NCBI GenBank assembly: GCA_963820415.1
Contig: CAWFZT010000012.1
Location: 257,744 to 321,743, forward strand
Direction of reading: 5' to 3'
DNA: 64,000 nt
DNA from: CAWFZT01 sp963820415
GTDB lineage: Bacteria > Chloroflexota > Anaerolineae > Anaerolineales > Anaerolineaceae
Numbering within the stretch: position 1 is the stretch's first letter; each line of letters starts with the position of its first letter. This document shows, one piece after another, positions 34,564-43,500 of the stretch. A program made the translations under genes and the position numbers. The notes below the pieces were generated by a model. That model did not search any database. It was not told the DNA's origin and saw nothing but the letters and a program-made list of their open reading frames with translations.

Positions 34564-36417
34564 TTATTTTGTCTGAGTGATGGTTAGAGTAATTGCAGTG
34601 GGAGAGGGTGTGCGGGTGGGCCATTTGGTGTCGGAGGGACGGGGAGTACTGGTAACTGAACCGGGAGTCACACTGGGGGTAGGAGTTAGCGTCAGTGTGG
34701 CTGGCTGGGGAGTATTTGTTAGAAGAGCGGCGATACGTTGGGTGGCAAAAGCCGCCCAGTCTGGTTGGACGCTGGCAGTCGGCAAAGCCAGCAGCGCCCT
34801 GTAATCAAGGATAGCTTCGTCCGTTTTGTTCAATTTGTCCAGGGATTGGCCGCGCCAGTAAAGGAATTCAGCTTTTTCTGCTTCGGATGTGACGTAAGCC
34901 TCAGCAGTGGTAAACTGTTTCCAGGCGTTGCCGTAGATTCCTTGTAACATGAAAGCTCGCCCCAAGTCAATGTTGGCCCTGAAGGACTTCGGGTTGAGAC
35001 GCACCGCCATTGAAAGATCGCGGCTGGCATTGTCGCTGTCTTTGCGGTCCAGGTAGATTCTGCCACGCTGCAAGTATGCGTCAAACAGGTTCTTGTCCAA
35101 GGATAGGGCCTTGTCGAAGGCCTTCAGGGCATCTTCAACATCCTGTTGGGCGCCGTAGGATTCGCCTAACCAGACCCAGGCCTCAGCATCGTTTGGGGTG
35201 AATTGAAGGTACACACTCAGCGATTTAGAAGCCTCCGCAGGTTGGTTGGCAGCCATGAGTGCTTCACCGAGCAGCCGGTAGGCGGGGAGTAGAGTAATGT
35301 CCATCTGATTGGCCTGTCTGGCATCTTCAACAGCTTGCTCCGGTTCGGAAAGCAGCAACTCAGCCTGGGCGCGGGCCAGGTAATACAGGGGGAAGTCTTT
35401 AATCTGGTCGGCGGATTGGTTGAGCTGATCGAGCGCAGACTGGGGGTCGTTTTGTTCCAGGGACAGGTTTACCAGTTCCAGGACAGCTTCTTTCAGGTTT
35501 GGATCGAGCTCGATTGCCTTGGTCAGGTCGTCCTTGGCATCCTTCCATTTAGGCGGGTTGCTGTTTATCGCCAGGCGGGCTAACCCCAGGTAAGCAGGAG
35601 CAAAACCGTTCAGCAGTTGCAGGGCCTGGTTGTAGGACTTGAGGGCTTCACCGGAATTTCCTTGTCGCCTGTAAATTTCTCCTTGCAGGTAATGCAGGTC
35701 GGCTGACTTCGGCTCCAGGGCAATCGCCTGCTTGATGTAGGTGAGGGCTTTTGGCAGGTCGCCGTCGCCGATCGCCCGTAGGGCGATGGTATAAGCCTCG
35801 CTACTGTGTGGAGTAGAAATGTAAATGGGGGTTGGGGTATAAGTAGCCTTGAGCAGCATCCACAGAGGGGTGGGCTGGCCTTGAGGGATCAGGGATATCT
35901 CGGCGGCTTTGGTAAGGGTGGGCGCGTAGGTATTGGTCGGGCCCAGGTTGATATGCGCCGGTTTGGGCATGGCATTGAGGATGCTGCGCACGCCCCAGAT
36001 GGAAACCAGGGCCAGGGCGATTACTAAAACGGCTGCGCCAGCATAAGGCAGCAATTGTCTCCACGATTTGATCGAGATTAATTTTTCGACTTGCGGTTCG
36101 ATTTTAGCCAGCTTGGATTCCCAACGCCGTTTTTGGTGTTGGAAAGGTACAACCAGATCAGGGTTGACCGGGATGGCCCCAAACATGGCCAGGCCGCGTT
36201 GGGCTGCCTCATTATGGGGGTCCAGGCGCAGGGCTTCTTTGAGACAGAAAATGCGCTCGCGTACGGTCTCGGTGACGGCGCTCATCCACAGCCAGTATTG
36301 GGGATTATTGGGGTTGATCTTGATCAGGCGGGTGAGCAGGTCACGCGCCCGAGAGTTTTCCTTGCGCTGGATGTGTACCATGACTTCCTGGTACATGGTC
36401 TCTTCGGGGGTGCTCAT
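34564..36417 (-). CDS. Membrane-anchored TPR protein
   Basis: A 617-residue protein with two TPR regions separated by one membrane helix (residues about 121-146, LLPYAGAAVLVIALALVSIW). The N-terminal part, probably cytoplasmic, has tetratricopeptide-like motifs (NPNNPQYWLWMSAV, RLDPHNEAAQRGLA). The long C-terminal part has at least eight TPRs with typical spacing, such as AIALEPKSADLHYLQGEIYR and ALQLLNGFAPAYLGLARLA. A Thr/Pro-rich tail follows. TPRs mediate protein-protein binding, so a scaffold role for the following PBP-like and M23 proteins is plausible but unproven. A TAAACT box lies 6 nt before the ATG, consistent with a leaderless transcript. Confidence 0.82.
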   Translation of the reverse strand: MSTPEETMYQEVMVHIQRKENSRARDLLTRLIKINPNNPQYWLWMSAVTETVRERIFCLKEALRLDPHNEAAQRGLAMFGAIPVNPDLVVPFQHQKRRWESKLAKIEPQVEKLISIKSWRQLLPYAGAAVLVIALALVSIWGVRSILNAMPKPAHINLGPTNTYAPTLTKAAEISLIPQGQPTPLWMLLKATYTPTPIYISTPHSSEAYTIALRAIGDGDLPKALTYIKQAIALEPKSADLHYLQGEIYRRQGNSGEALKSYNQALQLLNGFAPAYLGLARLAINSNPPKWKDAKDDLTKAIELDPNLKEAVLELVNLSLEQNDPQSALDQLNQSADQIKDFPLYYLARAQAELLLSEPEQAVEDARQANQMDITLLPAYRLLGEALMAANQPAEASKSLSVYLQFTPNDAEAWVWLGESYGAQQDVEDALKAFDKALSLDKNLFDAYLQRGRIYLDRKDSDNASRDLSMAVRLNPKSFRANIDLGRAFMLQGIYGNAWKQFTTAEAYVTSEAEKAEFLYWRGQSLDKLNKTDEAILDYRALLALPTASVQPDWAAFATQRIAALLTNTPQPATLTLTPTPSVTPGSVTSTPRPSDTKWPTRTPSPTAITLTITQTK

Positions 36418-36423
36418 GATTAG

Positions 36424-36429
36424 AGTTTA
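36424..36429 (-). promoter_or_regulatory. -10-like box of the TPR operon, leaderless arrangement
   Basis: TAAACT on the minus strand ends 6 nt before the ATG at 36417, with no Shine-Dalgarno sequence between. It would drive the TPR, PBP-like and M23 genes together. Confidence 0.35.
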
Positions 36430-36502
36430 GCACAGGCTGAAAATGCGGGCAAGAGGAATTGGTTCGGTTATAATCGTTTGCAAGGAAGGAGTAAGTTCAT
36501 CC

Positions 36503-37234
36503 ATGCGAATTAAATGCATTGGCTGTGAGGTCCTGGCGCGTCCACTTTACCTGTCAGCGGCCTATTCACCCCACACAGTGGATATTGAAATGCTGCGCTA
36601 CGGACTGCACCAGCAGTCGAACGACCTGCGCTCACGCCTGCAAACAGCAATCGACGCGGCCGAAGGCAAAGGTTATGAGGCGGTCGTGTTGGCCTACGGG
36701 TTGTGCGGTAAATCGACCGACGGGCTGCGTGCCCGCAGCATCCCCCTGGTGCTGCCGCGCGCTCACGACTGCATCACCATTTTCCTGGGCAGTCGCCAGC
36801 GCTACCGCCAGGAATTCGAGCAAACCCCGGGCACCTATTGGTACGTGCAAGATTACATCGAACGGGATGACGGTTCCGGCGCCAGCCTGTCGATCGGGGC
36901 CAATACTGCCGGGGATGCGGAAGATGTGTATGCCAGTTATGTGGAGAAATATGGGCAGGACAATGCCGATTACCTGATGGAAGTGATGGGCGCCTGGCAG
37001 AGTCATTACAGCCGGGCAGCCTTCATTGACCTGGGGGTTGGCGATGGTTCGAGAGTGGAAAAGCGCGCTCGTGCGGATGCCGGACGGCGCGGCTGGAACT
37101 TCGAAAAGCTGCGCGGCGACCTGGGGCTGGTGCAGCGCCTGTTGAATGGCGATTGGGATGAAGATTTCCTCGTGGTGCAGCCGGGCCAGTCAATCAAGAT
37201 GACTTATGACGAGGAGATCATCGGCAGCCATTAG
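36503..37234 (+). CDS. DUF1638 protein
   Basis: A protein of 243 residues from the DUF1638 family, which has no firmly established function. The N-terminus IKCIGCEVLARPLYLSAA and later AYGLCGKSTDGLRA, RAHDCITIFLGSR are the diagnostic conserved segments. The two cysteines (GCEVL and GLCG), together with the HDC motif, suggest metal or corrinoid-related binding. The start at MRIKCIG (36503) has AAGGAAGGAG upstream and replaces a 20-residue extension. The TATAAT at 36469-36474 is its likely promoter. DUF1638 genes often neighbour corrinoid and methyltransferase genes, but none lies beside this one in the window. Confidence 0.85.
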   Translation: MRIKCIGCEVLARPLYLSAAYSPHTVDIEMLRYGLHQQSNDLRSRLQTAIDAAEGKGYEAVVLAYGLCGKSTDGLRARSIPLVLPRAHDCITIFLGSRQRYRQEFEQTPGTYWYVQDYIERDDGSGASLSIGANTAGDAEDVYASYVEKYGQDNADYLMEVMGAWQSHYSRAAFIDLGVGDGSRVEKRARADAGRRGWNFEKLRGDLGLVQRLLNGDWDEDFLVVQPGQSIKMTYDEEIIGSH

Positions 37235-37250
37235 GATTTTCCGGTTCGGA

Positions 37251-37256
37251 TATAAT
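37251..37256 (+). promoter_or_regulatory. -10 box of the LysM gene, leaderless arrangement
   Basis: TATAAT ends 6 nt before the ATG at 37263, with only TTTCTT between and no ribosome binding site. Confidence 0.5.
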
Positions 37257-37262
37257 TTTCTT

Positions 37263-38234
37263 ATGAAAAGACAAATTGCCTGGCTGGTTTTGGTAGGTTT
37301 ATTGTCAGCCTGTATTCCAGTCAGCCAGACGCTTCAACCAACCCGAGCCCCGACCCAAACCGGAGAACTTACCCCTTACCTGACGCGTGCTGCCACGGTA
37401 ATGGTATCCCCGGAGAAGACTGCTTCTCAAAGTCCCCTGCCATCGCCAAGCGCCACGCCGCGCATGCATACGGTCAAGAAGGGTGAAACCGTATCGGGTA
37501 TTGCCCAGATGTATGGTGTGACCGTCGACGCCATCCTGGCGGCTAACCCAAAGCTCAATCCAAACCTGATGCTAATTGGTTCGATGCTGGTCATCCCCGC
37601 CGGTAGTGGGACGAAGGCGCCCGCTGGCGAACTGGCGACGGTAACGCCGCTGCCGGTGCGGCTGGATGGGGTGCACTGTGCCGCTGTGCAAGGCGGCGGG
37701 GCGTGGTGTTTTGTGCTGGCGCATAATCCGCAGAAGATAGGGGTAGAAAGCGTCTCGGCTGTTATTCGCATAGCTGATGAGAATGGCGAGGGGATGCTTT
37801 CGCAGGTGGCTTTTGCACCGCTCAATCTGCTGCCAAGTGGGGGAACGCTTCCTCTGGCAGCCTATTTTCCGCCGCCTTCGCCAGATTACATCCAGGTCAG
37901 CGCCGAGCTGCTGACGGCCTTGCCGGTCAATGCCGGAGACAACCGTTATTTACCCGCTGGGTTGAGCGGGGTTAAAACGAATATCTTACCGGATGGCCTT
38001 TCGGCCAATGTAAGCGGGACAATCACGCTGGATAAAGGCAGCGCCCGTGCCCAGCAAGTTTGGGTGCTGGCGACTGCTTATGATCTTTCTGGGCAGGTGG
38101 TTGGCCTGCGGCGCTGGGAAATGGGCTCCGAACAGTCGTTAAAACCCGGTAAACAGATGACGTTTGCAGTGGCGGTATACAGCACCGGTGGCAAGATCGA
38201 GCGGGTTGACACGCAGGTCGAAGCAAGACCTTGA
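37263..38234 (+). CDS. LysM-domain lipoprotein
   Basis: A 323-residue lipoprotein: MKRQIAWLVLVGLLSACIPV has a signal with the lipobox LSAC. A Thr/Pro-rich linker leads to one LysM domain (TVKKGETVSGIAQMYGVTVD and PNLMLIGSMLVIP) that binds peptidoglycan or chitin-like glycans. The C-terminal 170 residues form a beta-rich module with two FxLYD-like segments (CAAVQGGGAWCFVLAHNP, SVSAVIRIADENG). The start at 37263 is 57 nt downstream of an alternative in-frame ATG that lies inside the previous gene. The TATAAT box directly before this ATG supports it. Confidence 0.85.
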   Translation: MKRQIAWLVLVGLLSACIPVSQTLQPTRAPTQTGELTPYLTRAATVMVSPEKTASQSPLPSPSATPRMHTVKKGETVSGIAQMYGVTVDAILAANPKLNPNLMLIGSMLVIPAGSGTKAPAGELATVTPLPVRLDGVHCAAVQGGGAWCFVLAHNPQKIGVESVSAVIRIADENGEGMLSQVAFAPLNLLPSGGTLPLAAYFPPPSPDYIQVSAELLTALPVNAGDNRYLPAGLSGVKTNILPDGLSANVSGTITLDKGSARAQQVWVLATAYDLSGQVVGLRRWEMGSEQSLKPGKQMTFAVAVYSTGGKIERVDTQVEARP

Positions 38235-38274
38235 GAATAAAGTGTGTTGTTCAGTGGATAATCCATGAGGTCCT

Positions 38275-39492
38275 ATGTTGGAAGTCGTTATCGTAGAGGC
38301 CGTGCGTACTCCGATAGGGGCTCTGGGCGGGGAGCTGGCGGCGGTCAGGCCGGATGACCTGGCAGCCCTGGTTCTGCGGGCACTGATCCAGCGCACCGGC
38401 CTGGACCCCGCCCTGGTCGAAGAGGTTTATCTGGGCTGTTCCAACCAATCCGGCGAGGATAACCGTAATGTGGCCCGCATGGCCGCCCTGCTAGCCGGGT
38501 TCCCGGTGGAAGTGGCGGGAGTGACCGTCAACCGCCTGTGCTCTTCAGGGCTGGCAGCCGTTAATCTGGCCGCACGGGCTATCCGCGCCGGTGAAGGCGA
38601 TATCTTTATCGCAGGAGGCGTGGAAAGCATGTCACGCGCCCCTTATTCTATTCCCAAGACCGAGCAGCCCTATGCATTTGGCAACCTGACTGCCTGGGAT
38701 ACAGCCCTGGGTTGGCGTTATCCCAACCCAAAGTTCCAGGCGCTGTATGGAACCGAGACGATGGGCGAGACTGCCGAGAACATTGCCGACCTGACGGGGA
38801 TTTCACGGGAAGAGCAGGACGTCTTTGCCCTGGAAAGTCACCGCCGGGCGGTGGCTGCTATTGATTCTGGCTGCTTTGCCGAAGAAATTAGTCCGGTTGA
38901 AATTCCTCAGAAAAAAGGTGAGCCGCGCCTGGTGACTATCGACGAGCGTCCCCGGCGGGATACCAGCCTGGAGGCCTTGGGACGCCTGAAGCCGGCTTTC
39001 CGTAAAAACGGTACGGTTACCGCCGGCAATTCTTCGGGTATGAACGATGGGGCGGCGGCGCTGCTGCTGATGAGCGCCGGGCGGGCCCGCCAGTTGAGTT
39101 TGAAACCTGTGGCGCGCCTCCTCGCCAGTGGGGCAGCCGGTGTTCCCCCGCGCATTATGGGCCTGGGGCCGGTGCCGGCGGTCAATAAAGCACTGGAGCG
39201 GGCCGGGTTAGTCGTTGGCGATCTGGACCTGGTTGAGATCAACGAGGCTTTTGCGGTGCAGACCCTGGCAGTCATGCGTGAACTAGGGATTAGCCATGCG
39301 ATTACCAATGTGAACGGCGGTGCGATTGCTCTGGGCCACCCGTTGGGCTGTTCCGGGGCACGCATCCTGACTACTTTACTATACGAGATGCGCCGCCGCG
39401 CAGACAAAACGGGGGAGCCGCTGAAGGGCCTGGCGACGCTGTGTGTTGGCGTCGGCCAGGGAGAAGCGACGGTCGTGGAGGGGATCCCATGA
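38275..39492 (+). CDS. Acetyl-CoA acetyltransferase (thiolase)
   Basis: This 405-residue thiolase condenses or cleaves acyl-CoA by Claisen chemistry. The nucleophilic cysteine lies in NRLCSSGLAAV (Cys89). The second active-site region is GGAIALGHPLGCSGAR, and the C-terminal catalytic Cys is in LCVGVGQGEA. Full family length is present. It ends in ATGA overlapping the SDR gene (ATG at 39489, stop 39490-39492), so the two are translationally coupled. The short- to medium-chain acyl-CoA pathway is a reasonable guess; whether it degrades or synthesises cannot be told. Confidence 0.93.
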   Translation: MLEVVIVEAVRTPIGALGGELAAVRPDDLAALVLRALIQRTGLDPALVEEVYLGCSNQSGEDNRNVARMAALLAGFPVEVAGVTVNRLCSSGLAAVNLAARAIRAGEGDIFIAGGVESMSRAPYSIPKTEQPYAFGNLTAWDTALGWRYPNPKFQALYGTETMGETAENIADLTGISREEQDVFALESHRRAVAAIDSGCFAEEISPVEIPQKKGEPRLVTIDERPRRDTSLEALGRLKPAFRKNGTVTAGNSSGMNDGAAALLLMSAGRARQLSLKPVARLLASGAAGVPPRIMGLGPVPAVNKALERAGLVVGDLDLVEINEAFAVQTLAVMRELGISHAITNVNGGAIALGHPLGCSGARILTTLLYEMRRRADKTGEPLKGLATLCVGVGQGEATVVEGIP

Positions 39493-40496
39493 AAGTTTTA
39501 GTGACCGGTTCGACGGGTTTCATCGGGGGGGCTTTGTGCCGGGAATTGGCCGGCCGGGGGCACGAGGTGCATGCTTTCCACCGCGCTTCCAGTGCACTGC
39601 GCCTGCTTGAAGAGCTGCCGGTGCTGCATGCTATCGGCGACCTGACCCAGACAGAAACACTGCTGTCTGCCATGCAAGGCATCGAAGTTGTCTTTCACGC
39701 CGCGGCTCTGCTGACCGGGGATGATCCCGGGCGAATGTATGCCGTGACCGTGGAAGGGACACGCGCAGTCCTCGAAGCGGCCCGTAAGGCAGACGTGCGC
39801 CGGGTGGTGCATACCAGCTCGGTTGCCGCCCTGGGTGTGCCAGAGAGCGGCCCGGTCGACTTACCCGGTTTGCTCAACGAAAGCCACACCTGGAATTATC
39901 TTCCGGAGCGTTGGCCGTATGGTTACGCCAAGTACTTAGCCGAGCTGGAAGTGCAGAAAGCGGTCGCCGAAGGGCAGGATATCGTCATCGTCAATCCGAG
40001 CATTGTATATGGCGCCGGGGATGTTTACCGCCAGACCAGCTCGTTGGTGGTACAGGTGGCCCGCCACAAGTTGCCCGCCCTTGTGGAAGGCGGTGCAAAT
40101 TTTGTGCACCTCCAGGACGTGGTAGACGGTCACCTGGCTGCGCTGGAAAAAGGCCAGTGCGGCGAGCGCTATATCCTGGGCGGAGAAAATCTGACCCTGG
40201 TAAAGGTGGTCGAAAAGGCGGCTGTGGTGGTTGGGGTGCACCCGCCGTTGATTGTTCTACCAGGCGGGGTGGGCAGGGCGCTGGCAGGACCGGCCATGTT
40301 GTTGAGAAATATACTCGACTTGCCGGTTGGGCCGGAAATCCTCTACCTGGCGGGAAAGTATTTTTATTACGACACCCACAAGGCACAGGCCGAGCTGGGC
40401 TTGACCACGCCTCGCCCGGTGGAAGAAGGCATGGCAGAGGCCTATGCGTGGTTCCAACAGGTAGGCGCCCTGCCGAAGAAATCTGACAGTTTTTAA
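39489..40496 (+). CDS. NAD-dependent epimerase/dehydratase (extended SDR)
   Basis: This 335-residue extended short-chain dehydrogenase/reductase has the nucleotide-binding TGSTGFIGG at residues 7-15 and the catalytic YGYAKYLAE region (YxxxK) near residue 150. The pattern HTSSVAALGVPESG before it supplies the catalytic Ser. The fold matches 3-beta-HSD/dihydroflavonol-4-reductase-like enzymes that reduce ketones or modify sugars. It is translationally coupled to the thiolase gene, so a beta-keto product of the thiolase may be a substrate, which is inference. A 16-residue N-terminal extension in the same frame is not used, because ATG at 39489 is the coupled start. Confidence 0.88.
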   Translation: MKVLVTGSTGFIGGALCRELAGRGHEVHAFHRASSALRLLEELPVLHAIGDLTQTETLLSAMQGIEVVFHAAALLTGDDPGRMYAVTVEGTRAVLEAARKADVRRVVHTSSVAALGVPESGPVDLPGLLNESHTWNYLPERWPYGYAKYLAELEVQKAVAEGQDIVIVNPSIVYGAGDVYRQTSSLVVQVARHKLPALVEGGANFVHLQDVVDGHLAALEKGQCGERYILGGENLTLVKVVEKAAVVVGVHPPLIVLPGGVGRALAGPAMLLRNILDLPVGPEILYLAGKYFYYDTHKAQAELGLTTPRPVEEGMAEAYAWFQQVGALPKKSDSF

Positions 40497-40531
40497 GATT
40501 AAAGTTTCATCTGTGGCCAAACCTGGCATGC

Positions 40532-40537
40532 TATAAT
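40532..40537 (+). promoter_or_regulatory. -10 box of dnaE, leaderless arrangement
   Basis: TATAAT ends 8 nt before the dnaE ATG at 40546. The intervening ATTTTTGT has no Shine-Dalgarno sequence. Confidence 0.5.
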
Positions 40538-40545
40538 ATTTTTGT

Positions 40546-43500
40546 ATGACCTTCGCCCATCTGCACGTTCACACCGAGTATTCGCTGCTGGATGGTTTTT
40601 CGAACATCAAGAAGTTGGTGGCGCGCGTAAAAGAACTGGGCATGCCGGCGGTGGCTATCACTGACCATGGCACGATGTACGGTGTGATCGACTTTTTTGA
40701 CGCAGCGAATAATGCCGGCGTCAAACCGATCATCGGGCTGGAAGGATACATGGCGGCGCGCCGCATGCAGGACAAGGACGCCCGGCTGGACAAGACCTCT
40801 TCTCACCTGCTTTTATTAGCTGAAAACCAGATTGGTTATCAAAATCTGCTCAAGATCGCTTCGGCGGCGCAACTGGAGGGGTTTTATTATTATCCGCGCA
40901 TCGACCACGAGTTCCTGGCCGAACACGCCGGAGGATTGATCTGCACTTCCGGCTGTATGTCGGCGGAAATCCCGCGTATCATCCGTGACCAGGGGATCGA
41001 GGCTGCCCGTAATAAGATCGACTGGTATTACGACGTTTTTGGTAAAGACAATTTCTTCTTCGAGCTGCAGCAGCACAATGTCCCTGAATTGGGAACGATT
41101 AACCGGGGGCTGCTGGAGCTGGGACCGCATTACCAGGCGCGTTTCCTGGCGACCAATGATACCCATTACATTGACCCGGACGATTGGCGTTTACAGGATA
41201 TCATGCTGTCGATCCAGACCGGCTCGCTGTTGAGCGACCCCAACCGTATGCGCATGACCGACCGCAGCTATTATCTGCGCACGCCGGAAGAAATGGCCAA
41301 ACTGTTTGAGGAAGTCCCCGAAGCAATCAGCAATACCTTGCTGGTGGCTGAGCGCTGCAACGTCGATCTGAAGACCAAGGGATACCACCTGCCGCTCTTC
41401 GAAGTCCCCGAAGGTTTCACAACCGAGGCTTACCTGCGCAACCTGTGTGAAGAGGGTATGCGGCGGTGTTACGGCGACCGGGTGGATAGTGACCTGAGCA
41501 TCTGTCAACGCCTGGAATACGAGTTGTCTGTGATCCACGACATGGGCTTCGACGCCTATTTCTTGATCGTGTGGGACCTGTGTCGTTACGCCAAAGAACA
41601 GGGAATCTGGTACAACGTGCGCGGTTCGGGGAATGGGTCGCTGGTGGCTCACACGCTGAATATTACGTCGATCGAGCCGATCGGCCTGGAGCTGATCTTT
41701 GAGCGCTTCCTGAACAAAGGCCGTATCGAAATGCCGGATATCGACCTGGATTTCCAGGATGACCGGCGCGCCAGGATGATGGAATACTGCGCCAGGCGTT
41801 ACGGCGACGATAAGGTGGCGCAGATTATCACCTTTGGCACGCTAGGTGCACGCGCCGCTATCCGTGATGTGGGCCGGGTGATGGATGTAGTGTTGGCGGA
41901 GGTCGACCGGGTCAGCAAGCTTATCCCCAACATCCCGGGCAAGCCAGTGACGATTAAAGACGCTCTCGAACAGGTGCCTGACCTGAAAGAGTTATATAAC
42001 TCTACCGACTATCTGAAGGAATTGATTGATACGGCTTGCAAGATGGAAGGCGTAGTACGAAATGCCGGTACGCATGCTGCCGGGGTAATTATTACGGATA
42101 AACCATTGGTAGAATACGTACCGCTGCACCGGCCTACCAGCGGCTCGGAAGACTCTCCCATCAAGACCGTCGCTCAATTCGAAATGTCGGTAATCGCAAA
42201 GTTGGGCCTGCTCAAGGTCGATTTCCTGGGGTTGGTCACATTGACGGTCATGCAGCGCGCCTGCGATTTGATCGAAGCCCGGCATGGCATTCGTTATTCC
42301 CTGGATAACATCCCCACCGACGACCCCGAAATCTACCAGTTCTTGACCGCCGGGCATACCGCAGGAGTTTTCCAATTGGAAGGCACGGGCATGACGCGCT
42401 TCCTGGTACAGATGAAACCCAAGAACCTGGAAAACATTATCGCTATGGTGGCGTTATACCGTCCCGGTCCAATCGAGTTCATCCCTTCTTATATCAAGCG
42501 CATGCATGGCGAAGAGGCGGTAACCTTCCGGCATGCCTCTCTGAAACCCATCTTCAGCGATACGTTTGGCATTCCCATTTACCAGGAACAGATCATGTCG
42601 GCTGCCATGCGATTGGCGGGCTATTCGCCCTCGGAGGCTGATGACCTGCGCAGCGCAATCTCCAAGAAGAAAGCTGAATTGATCGCGAAACACCGTGAGA
42701 AATTCATCAAGGGCACAAGTGAGCATGGCATGGCCCGAGAAATTGGGGAAGCGATCTTCACGGATTGGGAAAATTTTGCCCGTTACGGCTTTAATAAATC
42801 ACACGCCGCCGATTATGGCGTGATTGCCGTTCAAACGGCTTTCTTGAAAACGAAATACATGGTGGAGTTCATGACCGCCCTGCTCTCGGCTTCTAAGAAT
42901 GAGGCTGAGAAGGTAGCTTTTTACGTGGTGGACTGCCACAGCATGGGGGTGGATGTGCTGGCGCCCAACGTAGATAACAGCGTGTGGGATTTCAACATCG
43001 AAGACCGGGTAGACAAACCGCCAGCGATCCGATTTGGGCTGGGGGCGATCAAGAACGTTGGCAATGGTCCGGTGGACCTGATCGTCAAAGCCCGCGCCGA
43101 TGGGCCGTTCCGCGACCTGAACGATTTTGCCCACCGGGTGGATTTACGTACGGTCGGCAAGCGCTCGTTGGAATGCCTGATCCGGGTGGGGGCGATGGAC
43201 CGTTTTGGCTCCCGCCGCGCCTTGTTGGAGGCGCTCGACCAGCTTATCTCGGTCAGCGCTTTGCACTTCCGCGCCGCCCAGACCGGGCAACTCAGCTTTT
43301 TTGGCTCAATCGAGGGGGTAGAAGAAGAGATCATCCTGCCGCAATCTACCGCAATCGACCAGCGCGAGCAGCTCGAATGGGAGCGTGAACTGTTGGGGCT
43401 GTACGTCTCCGACCACCCCCTTACGCCCTACCTCCCGGCGCTGCAGAAGAAGATCACGCACTGGTCGGCCCAGCTTGGGGAAACTGCTAATAAGGAAAAA

